14,772 nucleotides of DNA, taken from NCBI GenBank assembly GCA_002316345.1, contig DCDI01000251.1, positions 1-14,772 of the forward strand, written 5' to 3'. Made by a program: the position numbers and the translations under genes. Source of the stretch: Phyllobacteriaceae bacterium UBA1059 (GTDB lineage: Bacteria > Pseudomonadota > Alphaproteobacteria > Rhizobiales > Rhizobiaceae). Each line of letters begins with the position of its first letter. Positions within the stretch are counted from its first letter, which is position 1. Positions 1 to 7,178 of the stretch are shown in pieces. The notes under the pieces were generated by a model. It saw only the letters and a program-made list of their open reading frames with translations. It ran no database searches and was not told the DNA's origin.

Positions 1-660
1 TTGGGCGTCTGGGAGATCGAGCGCCGCGGATGGAAGCGCGACCTGATCGAGCTCGTGGGAGCGCGGGTTCATGCCGAACCCGTGCCCGCACCGGGCCCAG
101 CGGAATGGCCGGGGATCAATACCGGTGACGATGAGTACCGGCGCGTGTCCCTGACCGGCCGCTATTTGAACGACCGCGAAACGCTGGTGCAGGCGGTGAC
201 CGAACGCGGTGGCGGTTTCTGGGTGCTGACGCCGTTCCAGACCGATGGAACGACCACCGTCCTCGTCAATCGCGGCTTCGTGCCGCCAAACAAGCGCGAT
301 CCGTCCTCCCGCCCGCAAGGCCAGATCGCCGGTGAAACGACCGTCACCGGCCTGCTGCGCATCAGCGAGCCCGGCGGCGGCTTCCTGCGCAGCAACGATC
401 CCACTGGCAATCGCTGGTTTTCGCGCGATGTCGCGGCGATCGCACAAGCGCGCGGGTTCGACAACGCCGCTCCCTTCTTCGTGGACGCACAGGCCGTGCC
501 GTTACCGGATGCGCCGGTCGGTGGGCTGACGGTGCTGCGCTTCAACAACACCCATCTTGTATACGCGCTGACATGGTTCGGCTTGGCGCTGTTGATGCTG
601 GTGGCCGCTTTTTATCTCTTGCGGGACGAACAACGCGCGCGCCGGGCGCGTTCAGCTTGA
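1..660 (+). CDS. SURF1 family oxidase assembly protein, 5' end outside window
   Basis: SURF1 proteins are inner-membrane factors that help assemble the haem centre of haem-copper oxidases. The usual fold is two membrane helices flanking a periplasmic domain. Only the second helix is visible here, near the C-terminus (about residues 185-207, after the family signature NNTHLVYALTW). Other family motifs are GxWVLTPF (about 72-79), VLVNRGFVP and NRWFSRD. The reading frame is open to base 1 and begins in the motif that normally follows the first helix (GVWEIERRGWK), so about 20-35 residues including that helix lie upstream. The TTG at base 1 is therefore probably not the true start. The stop overlaps the next start as TGATG, suggesting translational coupling with the sensor kinase. 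By family knowledge, SURF1 followed by a redox two-component pair often closes a cyoABCD or cox cluster, but those genes are not in view. Confidence 0.9.
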   Translation: MGVWEIERRGWKRDLIELVGARVHAEPVPAPGPAEWPGINTGDDEYRRVSLTGRYLNDRETLVQAVTERGGGFWVLTPFQTDGTTTVLVNRGFVPPNKRDPSSRPQGQIAGETTVTGLLRISEPGGGFLRSNDPTGNRWFSRDVAAIAQARGFDNAAPFFVDAQAVPLPDAPVGGLTVLRFNNTHLVYALTWFGLALLMLVAAFYLLRDEQRARRARSA

Positions 661-2006
661 TGCGGGGATCGGAACGGCAACACAAGCTGTGGTACGATCG
701 TCTCCGCCTCGCCTGGAGCCCGACGCTGAGCCACGACGCCACAAACAAGAACAACCTTCTTTTGCTGGTGCAGCTGCGTTGGCTGGCGGTGTGCGGACAG
801 ATCATCACCATCCTGTTCGTAGGCTTCGGCCTGGGCGTTGATCTGCCCTTCCTGCCGATGGCGCTGATCCTTCTGGCGCTTGTGGCGCTCAACGTGTTCA
901 GCCTGCTGCGCGCCCGCAGCCAATCGGCGCTGACCAACACTGAACTTTTCATCCAGCTTCTGCTCGATGTCGCGACGCTGACCGCGCAGCTTTATCTCAG
1001 TGGCGGCGCGACCAACCCCTTCATCTCGCTCTATCTCTTGCAGGTCACGCTCGGCGCTGTGCTGCTTCAGCCGTGGTCGAGCTGGGCGCTGGTGGCGCTG
1101 ACGGCGCTTTGCTTCATCCTTCTGTCGCTGTTCTTCCAGCCGCTCGCTTTGCCGCATCTCCACGAAGGCGGCCTGCTGCAGCTGCATATCCAGGGCATGT
1201 TCTTCTGCTTCGTATTGACCGCGGGGCTCGTCGTTCTCTTCCTGATCCGCGCCAGCAGCAATTTGCGCGCGCGTGACGCCCGCTTGGCCGACCTGCGCCA
1301 GCAATCGGCGGAAGAGCATCACATCGTGCGCATGGGCCTGCTGGCCTCGGGTGCCGCGCACGAACTCGGCACGCCGCTAGCGACTTTGTCGGTGATCCTG
1401 AACGACTGGAAGCGTATGCCGTTGTTCGCCCGAGAACCGGAACTCACTGAAGAAATCACCGAAATGCAGAGCCAGCTCGCCCGCTGCAAGGCCATCGTAT
1501 CCGGCATCCTGATGTCCTCGGGCGAAGCGCGCGGCGAGGGAATGGTGCGCACCACCGTCACTGGCTTCTTCGACGATCTCGTTGCCGAATGGCGCGCCAG
1601 CCGATCCCCGCGTCATCTGGTTTTTCAGAACGGCTTCACGCCCGACGCAGCGATCGTGTCCGACCTGTCCTTGAAGCAGGTTATCTTCAACGTGCTCGAC
1701 AACGCGCATGAAGAATCGCCCAGCTGGATGAAGGTCGTAACGGCGCGCCAAGGCGACAATCTGCAGCTCACCGTCACCGATGTCGGCAAGGGCTTCTCGC
1801 AGGAAATGCTGGCCGAGATCGGCCGTCCCTACCGCTCCAGCAAGGGCCGCCCCGGCGGCGGCCTGGGCCTGTTTTTGGTGGTCAATGTCGTGCGCAAACT
1901 CGGCGGCACCGTATCGGCACGCAACCGCTCCGAAGGCGGCGCCAGTGTAACGCTGGAACTGCCTCTGTCCTCCTTGTCGGTAAAGGGGAGCGGCAATGGC
2001 CACTGA
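660..2006 (+). CDS. RegB/ActS/RoxS-type redox sensor histidine kinase
   Basis: Membrane histidine kinase of 448 residues. The N-terminal half (about 40-200) holds five or six hydrophobic segments. GGATNPF at 115-121 matches the quinone-binding loop signature of RegB. The H-box HELGTPL places the phospho-acceptor at His234. Cys276 in RCKAIV, 42 residues later, sits where RegB has its redox-active cysteine. The N-box NVLDNA (344-349), DVGKGF (374-379) and GGGLGLF (399-405) form the ATPase domain. I chose the ATG at 660 because it overlaps the SURF1 stop as TGATG and begins just before the first helix. The frame stays open to an ATG at 573, but that would add 29 residues read through the SURF1 gene. 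In the known family, oxidised quinone or an oxidised cysteine inhibits kinase activity, so control of respiratory genes by redox state is the expected role. The exact target genes are inference. Confidence 0.92.
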   Translation: MRGSERQHKLWYDRLRLAWSPTLSHDATNKNNLLLLVQLRWLAVCGQIITILFVGFGLGVDLPFLPMALILLALVALNVFSLLRARSQSALTNTELFIQLLLDVATLTAQLYLSGGATNPFISLYLLQVTLGAVLLQPWSSWALVALTALCFILLSLFFQPLALPHLHEGGLLQLHIQGMFFCFVLTAGLVVLFLIRASSNLRARDARLADLRQQSAEEHHIVRMGLLASGAAHELGTPLATLSVILNDWKRMPLFAREPELTEEITEMQSQLARCKAIVSGILMSSGEARGEGMVRTTVTGFFDDLVAEWRASRSPRHLVFQNGFTPDAAIVSDLSLKQVIFNVLDNAHEESPSWMKVVTARQGDNLQLTVTDVGKGFSQEMLAEIGRPYRSSKGRPGGGLGLFLVVNVVRKLGGTVSARNRSEGGASVTLELPLSSLSVKGSGNGH

Positions 2007-2529
2007 CCGCTCGCTCGTGATCGTGGAAGACGATGCCAGCTTCGCCCGCGCCTTGAAACGCTCCTTCGAGCGCCGCGGCTATACGGTGCGGCTATGCGAT
2101 TCCGTGCCCGCTTTGCGCGATCTGTTGACGGACTTCGCGCCGGATTATGCCGTGGTTGATCTCAAGCTTGTCGGCGGCTCCGGCCTCGAATGCGTGCAAG
2201 CCCTGCACGAACAGGACACTGACACCCGTATCGTCGTTCTCACCGGCTTTGCGAGCATCGCAACGGCGGTCGAAGCCATCAAGCTCGGCGCACGGCACTA
2301 CCTCGCCAAGCCCGCCAACACCGACGACATCGAGGAAGCCTTTGGGCGCGTCGACGGCGACACCGCCGTTCCGCTAACCGAACGTCCGACCTCGCTGAAG
2401 AACCTGGAATGGGAGCGTATCCACGAAACCCTAGTGGATACCGGCTTCAACATTTCCGAAACCGCTCGCCGCCTCGGCATGCACCGCCGCACGCTGGCGC
2501 GGAAGCTGGAAAAGCGTCGCGTGACCTGA
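1996..2529 (+). CDS. RegA/ActR/PrrA-type response regulator
   Basis: Response regulator of 177 residues, the usual RegA length. The receiver domain covers about 5-118, with acidic pocket Glu11-Asp12-Asp13, phospho-acceptor Asp55, Thr83 and Lys105. A short proline-containing linker leads to a Fis-type helix-turn-helix at about 138-174; NISETARRLGMHRRTLARKL is almost the textbook RegA recognition sequence. The start lies inside the kinase gene (11-base overlap) and is preceded by a good ribosome-binding site, AAGGGGAG, at about 1983-1990. Both genes are thus probably translated from one message. Phosphorylated by the adjacent kinase, it would bind DNA at redox-controlled promoters, probably including the oxidase operon it belongs to. 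It ends 4 bases before the convergent repressor gene. Confidence 0.93.
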   Translation: MATDRSLVIVEDDASFARALKRSFERRGYTVRLCDSVPALRDLLTDFAPDYAVVDLKLVGGSGLECVQALHEQDTDTRIVVLTGFASIATAVEAIKLGARHYLAKPANTDDIEEAFGRVDGDTAVPLTERPTSLKNLEWERIHETLVDTGFNISETARRLGMHRRTLARKLEKRRVT

Positions 2530-2533
2530 CGGC

Positions 2534-3340
2534 TCAGGCACTCGCCTTCTGCGGAAGGTGCAGAGCGACGCCGAGGTCGGGCAGGCGCTCAGCCAGCGAC
2601 CGCGGGGGCGCGCGATCAGTGACGAGGATGTCGATGTCACGCATGGAGCCGAGCCGCACCAGAGCGCCCTTGCCGAATTTGCTGTTGTCGACCGCCAGAA
2701 TGCACTGCGCCGCCTGTTTCATCGCCGCCGACACGATCGCGACCTCCGTATGATCATCGTCGCAGAGATCACCGTCATCATCGATGCCGCTCACCGAAAG
2801 CACGGCATAATTGAACTTGAAGCGCCGGATGAAGTCGGCCGTGTCCTCGCCCGAAACGCCGCCATCGATCGGCCGCACGAAGCCACCGGGGATGGCCAGC
2901 GTAAAATCGGAATGCTCGCTGATCAAGGCTGCGACGCGCAGACTATAGGTGACGATCCGCAGCCGTTCCTTGGCCACCAGCGCCCGCGCAATCGCCTCGC
3001 AGGTCGTTCCGGTATCAAGGAACAGCGTTGCGCCATCGGGGATGAGGCTCGCGACAACCGCAGCAATCCGTGTCTTCTCCGCTGCCTGATCAGTCCGCCG
3101 CTGCCGGTAGGTTCCGGGATCAAGCGGGACAGCAAGCGCCACGCCGCCATGCAGGCGCCGCACCTTGCCTCGTTCTTCCAGCGCCATGATATCGCGCCGC
3201 GCCGTTTGCGTCGTGACGGAATAGCGCCGTGTGATCTCCTCGATCGAAACGTAGTGCCGCTGCTCGATCTCCCGCAGCAAGGAAGCCTGCCGCCGCGCCT
3301 TCTTGTTCGCCGCTTCCGGGCCCGCGTCTGAAACACTCAT
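2534..3340 (-). CDS. DeoR family repressor, GlpR-like
   Basis: Transcriptional regulator of 268 residues. An N-terminal winged helix-turn-helix (about 17-70, with VSIEEITRRYSVTTQTARRD and RLHGGVAL) is followed by the DeoR-type sugar-phosphate sensor domain (about 82-243). Resemblance to E. coli GlpR, from memory, extends through the sensor domain: LFLDTGTT (107-113), PGGFVRPIDGGVSGE (151-165), SGIDDDGDL (184-192), HTEV (197-200) and DNSKFGKGA (218-226). GlpR answers to glycerol 3-phosphate; another phosphorylated ligand is possible here. The gene is divergent from the autotransporter across a 163-base gap with a GlpR-like palindrome, so that gene is its likely target. No clear ribosome-binding site precedes the ATG and no better start is visible, so the message may be leaderless or weakly translated. 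It ends 4 bases from the convergent response regulator gene. Confidence 0.88.
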   Translation of the reverse strand: MSVSDAGPEAANKKARRQASLLREIEQRHYVSIEEITRRYSVTTQTARRDIMALEERGKVRRLHGGVALAVPLDPGTYRQRRTDQAAEKTRIAAVVASLIPDGATLFLDTGTTCEAIARALVAKERLRIVTYSLRVAALISEHSDFTLAIPGGFVRPIDGGVSGEDTADFIRRFKFNYAVLSVSGIDDDGDLCDDDHTEVAIVSAAMKQAAQCILAVDNSKFGKGALVRLGSMRDIDILVTDRAPPRSLAERLPDLGVALHLPQKASA

Positions 3341-3443
3341 TGTTTGTGTTCAAGACTGGTCATCAGAGCCAGCATCAATGATCGCAGCAAAACCTTTACC
3401 ATAGGTGAGCTCAGCTGTAGCGTAACTGACATACATCCCCACT

Positions 3444-3463
3444 AATGTTCGAAAACCAACATT
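3444..3463. promoter_or_regulatory. Candidate GlpR/DeoR operator
   Basis: The 20-base element AATGTTCGAAAACCAACATT is an imperfect palindrome. Its outer six base pairs (AATGTT/AACATT) match, the next pair does not, and the following G/C pair does. It resembles the E. coli GlpR operator half-site (ATGTTCG) as I remember it. It lies in the gap between the GlpR-like repressor and the autotransporter, about 40 bases before the latter's ATG, where bound repressor could block transcription. Binding is inference. Confidence 0.5.
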
Positions 3464-3479
3464 TTCACAGCTGGTTTTC
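3451..3479. repeat. 8-bp inverted repeat before the autotransporter gene
   Basis: GAAAACCA at 3451-3458 and TGGTTTTC at 3472-3479 are perfect inverted copies 13 bases apart. The left arm lies inside the candidate GlpR operator. The pair could be a second operator or a hairpin in the 5' leader; there is no evidence for either beyond the symmetry. Confidence 0.45.
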
Positions 3480-3504
3480 TACATCACTCGGGGGTTCTAC
3501 ATCA
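3477..3504 (+). repeat. 10-bp direct repeat around the autotransporter ribosome-binding site
   Basis: TTCTACATCA occurs at 3477-3486 and again at 3495-3504, with an 18-base period. The ribosome-binding site GGGGG (3490-3494) lies between the copies, and the last base of the second copy is the A of the start codon. It could be a small duplication or a binding site; function is unknown. Confidence 0.5.
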
Positions 3505-6500
3505 TGGCTACCACAAGGGCGAGAGGCCGCACGCTCGCGGCACTCAAGGCAACAACAGCTGGCGCGATGCTGCTGGCGTTTGGCGCGGGGGCGCTGGCGC
3601 AGGAAGCACCGAAGGGCGACACGCTTCGCCTGCTCAACCTGAACATCTGGAATCGCTTCGAAAGCGATCCGACGCCGATGGCCGGCTTCATCGTCGACGG
3701 CAACTACGACGCCATCATGTTTCAGGAGGCCAAGGACTCCTACATGACGCGCATTCCGGAAATCCTGAAGGATGCTGGACGAGGCACCTATGTGGGCCGC
3801 CGTGAAGGCAGCGCGGCCATCCTGACGCGTCTTCCGGGAACGCTCGGGCACTTCCAAGCGCAGGATTTCACCAGCCAAGGCAGGAACGTACCTTTCACGA
3901 CAGTCAACGCAGTCGGCACCCGGCCACAAACTACTATCGGCAGCATCCACATGGATTACTCCGATGGCTCAGCGTCTCGGCTGAGAGAAGCGAAGGCGCT
4001 CAATGCCTGGGCCAAGCAGGTCGCTGCGCCGTTGATCATATCAGGCGACTTCAATGCCGGTGACGTTTCAGAACGCGGGCTGCATCGGGTCGTGCAACAG
4101 CTGCGCACGATGAAGAGCGCCGACGGCAATTCATTGTACGCATCACTGTCCAACCAATATCTCGATGCCGGCAACCGAGCGCAATCGCTTAGGGTCATTC
4201 AAGATGCTTTCCCGGGTCAGGACATCAATAAGCTGACCTGGAAGCAATGGGCGAACGCGCTGGAAGGCGCTTACAATCAGGGCAAGGACATCGGCCTCAC
4301 GCCAGAAACCTACCCAGTCGCTAGCAACACGCCGGTGACAATGAACGTCCTGAAAAAGCAGTTTATGCTTCTTCAAACCGACTCCCAGCGCGAACCATTC
4401 GCACCCCATACTTTGAACGATGGCAGTGTGACATGGCCCTCGGCAGGTGAAGACGCAACAGGCAGTGTTTGGCCGAGCTGGGATCGTGTAAAGATCGACC
4501 ACTTCCTGGCGGCGCGCCCGTTCGGCAAGTGGTACGTCATTGCCGATGATCCGGCGGACAAGTCGCTCGGCACCTTGCGTGATCTTTACTCCAACGAGGA
4601 TCCAGCTCGCCCCGTCTCCGACCACGACGCTGTTGCGCACGAATTCCGCTGGATCGGACCGAAGCTGGAAACCTATGCCTCCGGCGCCGCTGCCAAGACG
4701 CGCCTCGTTTGGGGCGAGGGCGCTTATGACTTCGACGGCCGCAACAAGGCGTTCTTCCTGACGCGCAACAACATGCGCAAGGACGTGTACCTTGGCCAGA
4801 TCGCGGACGAGAACGGTAATCCGATCCTCGCTGGTCTGACGCTGGACGAGAAGAAGACGCTGCTGGATTGCGCCGGCACCGATGCGCGGTTTGCTAAAGC
4901 CGTGCAGGATTACTGCATCGACGACCATTCCTTCATCGGCGAAACGCTGGTCACCGATGGCGGCACGCTGATCGTGGACGAGGATGCTGCACTGGGCGGC
5001 GTCGATGCCGATCTGCGCCTGGCCAATGGCGGATTGCGGATCGCCGGTACGACGATGATCAGCCTCGACCGCGAAGTGAAGCTCGACGCTGCGGGCATCA
5101 TCGACGTAGCGGATGCCGGCAATGACGTGTCGGTGAAGCGGGCGATCAGCGGGCAGGGCAGCCTGACCAAATCAGGCGCCGGTGCTTTGACGCTGGATGC
5201 CGCCAACAGCTATCTCGGCGGCACGATGGTGGAAGCCGGCATCCTGCGTGCGGGCGTCGCAGGCGCTCTGTCCAACAACATGGACTATGCGGTCAACGGC
5301 GGTCAGCTCGACCTCAACGGCTTCGATCTGACGGCGGCATCTCTGTCGGGTCTGGGCGGCACGGTTGCGCTGGGGGATGCTTCGCTGACGCTTAATCAAT
5401 CGATCAACACCCGCTTTGATGGCAGCATCGAAGGCGAAGGCAGCCTGACCAAGACCGGCCAGGGCTGGCTCACCCTCAACGGCGTCAACACCTACACCGG
5501 CGGCACCACGGTGCAGAACGGTGGGCTGATCGTCGGCGATGCCGACCATGCCGGCGCGTCCATCCTGGGCAATGTTGCACTGTCCAACGGTGCGATCCTT
5601 GCCGGCAGCGGCACACTCGGCGGCCTCACCGTCGCATCAGGCGCAACCGTGTCGCCTGGCAATTCGATCGGCACGCTCAACGTTGCCGGCGATCTCACCC
5701 TGCAGGCCGGTTCGACCTACCAGGTCGAGATCGACCCGTCGGGTGCCAGCGACCGGATCAATGCCACCGGTTCCGCGCAGATCGACGGCGCCAACGTCTT
5801 CGTTCAGAAGGCACCGGGCACCTACACGCCTGGCCGCTCTTACGAGATCCTGACGGCGGCCGGCGGTGTGGATGGGCGCTTTGCGGCACTCAACCAGAAC
5901 CTGCCCTTCATCGATCTCGGCTTCACCTACGATCCAACCCGCGTGACGCTTGATGTTCAGCGCAACGACGTCGCGTTCCCCGCCGTTGGCGAGACTGCCA
6001 ACCAGCGTGCCGTCGCGGCTGCGGTGGAAGCGCTCGGTGGCGGCAATGCGCTCTATGATGCGGTTGTTTGGCAGAACGGCGAAGAGGCCGCACGTGCGTC
6101 CTTCGATGCGCTGTCGGGCGAAGTGCATGCGTCCACCAAAACGGCACTGATCAACGACAGTGCTGCCTTGCGCAACGCTGCCAATGAGCGCATCCGCTCT
6201 GCCTTCGCGGGTTCGGCTTCGGCCGATATGCCGGTGATGTCCTATGCGGACGGCGCCCAAGCCGTGCAGCCGGCTGGCGCTGCCGGTCCGGCTCTCTGGA
6301 CGCAAGCCTTCGGCGTGTGGAGCACAACCAAATCCACCAGCGAAACGGCTGAACTCGAACAGTCCACCGGCGGCTTCTTCACGGGCTTCGACGGTGCGCT
6401 GTCCGAGACCTGGCGCCTGGGCCTGATGGCCGGCTACAGCCGCTCCTCCTTCGACGTGGACGGTCTCCGCTCGTCGGCCGACAGCGACAACTACCATCTC

Positions 6501-7106
6501 GGCGTTTACGGCGGCGGTGAGTGGAATAGAACCGCGTTGCGCGCCGGCATCGGCTACAGCTGGCATTCCGTGGAAACCAGCCGCTCGGTTGCCTTCCCCG
6601 GCTTCAGCGACGGCTTGTCGGGCGACTATGATGCCGGCACGTTCCAGGCCTTTGGTGAACTGTCGCATCGCTTCGATGTCGGCCAGGCCGCGCTCGAGCC
6701 CTTCGCCAACCTGGCTTATGTCAGCTTGGATACGGACGGCTTCTCGGAACGCGGCGGAGCGGCTGCCCTGTCGATCGAGGACGGTTCGATGGACACGACC
6801 TTCACCACGTTGGGTCTGCGCGCTTCGGCTCCGTTCAACCTCGGCAGCGTGGCCGCACAGGCTCGCGGGCTGATCGGCTGGCAGCACGCTTATGGCGACA
6901 CCACGCCGAACACCAATGTCGCCTTCGCCGGCGGCGGCGCGTTCGATGTCACGGGTGCAGCAGTTGTAGAAGACACCGCGCTCGTTGAAGCCGGCATCGA
7001 CTTCACCCTAAGCAAGAACGCCACGCTTGGCGTGCAGTATGGCGGCCAGTTCGGCTCGGACTTCACCCAGAACGCCGTGAAGGCCAAGTTCAGCCTGAGC
7101 TTCTGA
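3504..7106 (+). CDS. Autotransporter with EEP (DNase I-like) phosphodiesterase passenger
   Basis: Type V secreted protein of 1200 residues. A signal peptide (1-32, cleavage after ALA) precedes an endonuclease/exonuclease/phosphatase domain (about 40-383). Its metal and catalytic motifs are complete: LNIWN (46-50), Glu75 in FQEAK, His149, GDFN (181-184), RVKIDHF (328-334) and SDHD (372-375). The stretch between GDFN and SDHD is about 100 residues longer than in DNase I. Residues 388-490 are unassigned and hold Cys456 and Cys471. Two autotransporter stalk repeats follow (GQGSLTKSGAGALTL at 550-564; GEGSLTKTGQGWLTL at 644-658, running to SPGNSIGTLNVAGDL at 717-731). A beta-barrel domain (about 928-1200) ends in the expected phenylalanine (FSLSF). 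The ATG is supported by GGGGG 9 bases upstream and by the signal peptide. The protein should hydrolyse a phosphodiester or phosphomonoester at the cell surface; substrate (lipid head group, nucleic acid or other) is unknown. Control by the divergent GlpR-like repressor is inferred. Confidence 0.9.
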   Translation: MATTRARGRTLAALKATTAGAMLLAFGAGALAQEAPKGDTLRLLNLNIWNRFESDPTPMAGFIVDGNYDAIMFQEAKDSYMTRIPEILKDAGRGTYVGRREGSAAILTRLPGTLGHFQAQDFTSQGRNVPFTTVNAVGTRPQTTIGSIHMDYSDGSASRLREAKALNAWAKQVAAPLIISGDFNAGDVSERGLHRVVQQLRTMKSADGNSLYASLSNQYLDAGNRAQSLRVIQDAFPGQDINKLTWKQWANALEGAYNQGKDIGLTPETYPVASNTPVTMNVLKKQFMLLQTDSQREPFAPHTLNDGSVTWPSAGEDATGSVWPSWDRVKIDHFLAARPFGKWYVIADDPADKSLGTLRDLYSNEDPARPVSDHDAVAHEFRWIGPKLETYASGAAAKTRLVWGEGAYDFDGRNKAFFLTRNNMRKDVYLGQIADENGNPILAGLTLDEKKTLLDCAGTDARFAKAVQDYCIDDHSFIGETLVTDGGTLIVDEDAALGGVDADLRLANGGLRIAGTTMISLDREVKLDAAGIIDVADAGNDVSVKRAISGQGSLTKSGAGALTLDAANSYLGGTMVEAGILRAGVAGALSNNMDYAVNGGQLDLNGFDLTAASLSGLGGTVALGDASLTLNQSINTRFDGSIEGEGSLTKTGQGWLTLNGVNTYTGGTTVQNGGLIVGDADHAGASILGNVALSNGAILAGSGTLGGLTVASGATVSPGNSIGTLNVAGDLTLQAGSTYQVEIDPSGASDRINATGSAQIDGANVFVQKAPGTYTPGRSYEILTAAGGVDGRFAALNQNLPFIDLGFTYDPTRVTLDVQRNDVAFPAVGETANQRAVAAAVEALGGGNALYDAVVWQNGEEAARASFDALSGEVHASTKTALINDSAALRNAANERIRSAFAGSASADMPVMSYADGAQAVQPAGAAGPALWTQAFGVWSTTKSTSETAELEQSTGGFFTGFDGALSETWRLGLMAGYSRSSFDVDGLRSSADSDNYHLGVYGGGEWNRTALRAGIGYSWHSVETSRSVAFPGFSDGLSGDYDAGTFQAFGELSHRFDVGQAALEPFANLAYVSLDTDGFSERGGAAALSIEDGSMDTTFTTLGLRASAPFNLGSVAAQARGLIGWQHAYGDTTPNTNVAFAGGGAFDVTGAAVVEDTALVEAGIDFTLSKNATLGVQYGGQFGSDFTQNAVKAKFSLSF

Positions 7107-7133
7107 TCAAACTGAGTTTACACGAACGATAAA

Positions 7134-7164
7134 GGCCCGCGTCGCAAACGGCGCGGGTCTTTTT
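7134..7164. terminator. Rho-independent terminator after the autotransporter gene
   Basis: An 11-bp stem with one G-T wobble pair (7134-7144 with 7149-7159), loop CAAA (7145-7148), is followed by TTTTT at 7160-7164. It starts 28 bases after the autotransporter stop. It also lies 15 bases beyond the convergent reductase stop, with only a short A run on its other side (AAA, 7131-7133), so it may act more weakly in that direction. Confidence 0.88.
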
Positions 7165-7178
7165 GCTAGGAGCGGTGC

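Noticed and set aside
573..659. N-terminal extension of the sensor kinase to an upstream ATG
   Set aside because: The extra 29 residues are read out of frame through the SURF1 membrane segment; the TGATG overlap at 658-662 is the natural start.
2558..3331. 257-codon open frame on the plus strand opposite the DeoR-type repressor
   Set aside because: Mirror of a clear DeoR gene; translation resembles no protein family.
5637..6887. 416-codon open frame on the minus strand inside the autotransporter gene
   Set aside because: It is antisense to the barrel and stalk region, has no recognisable domain, and its openness follows from the high GC third positions of the real gene.
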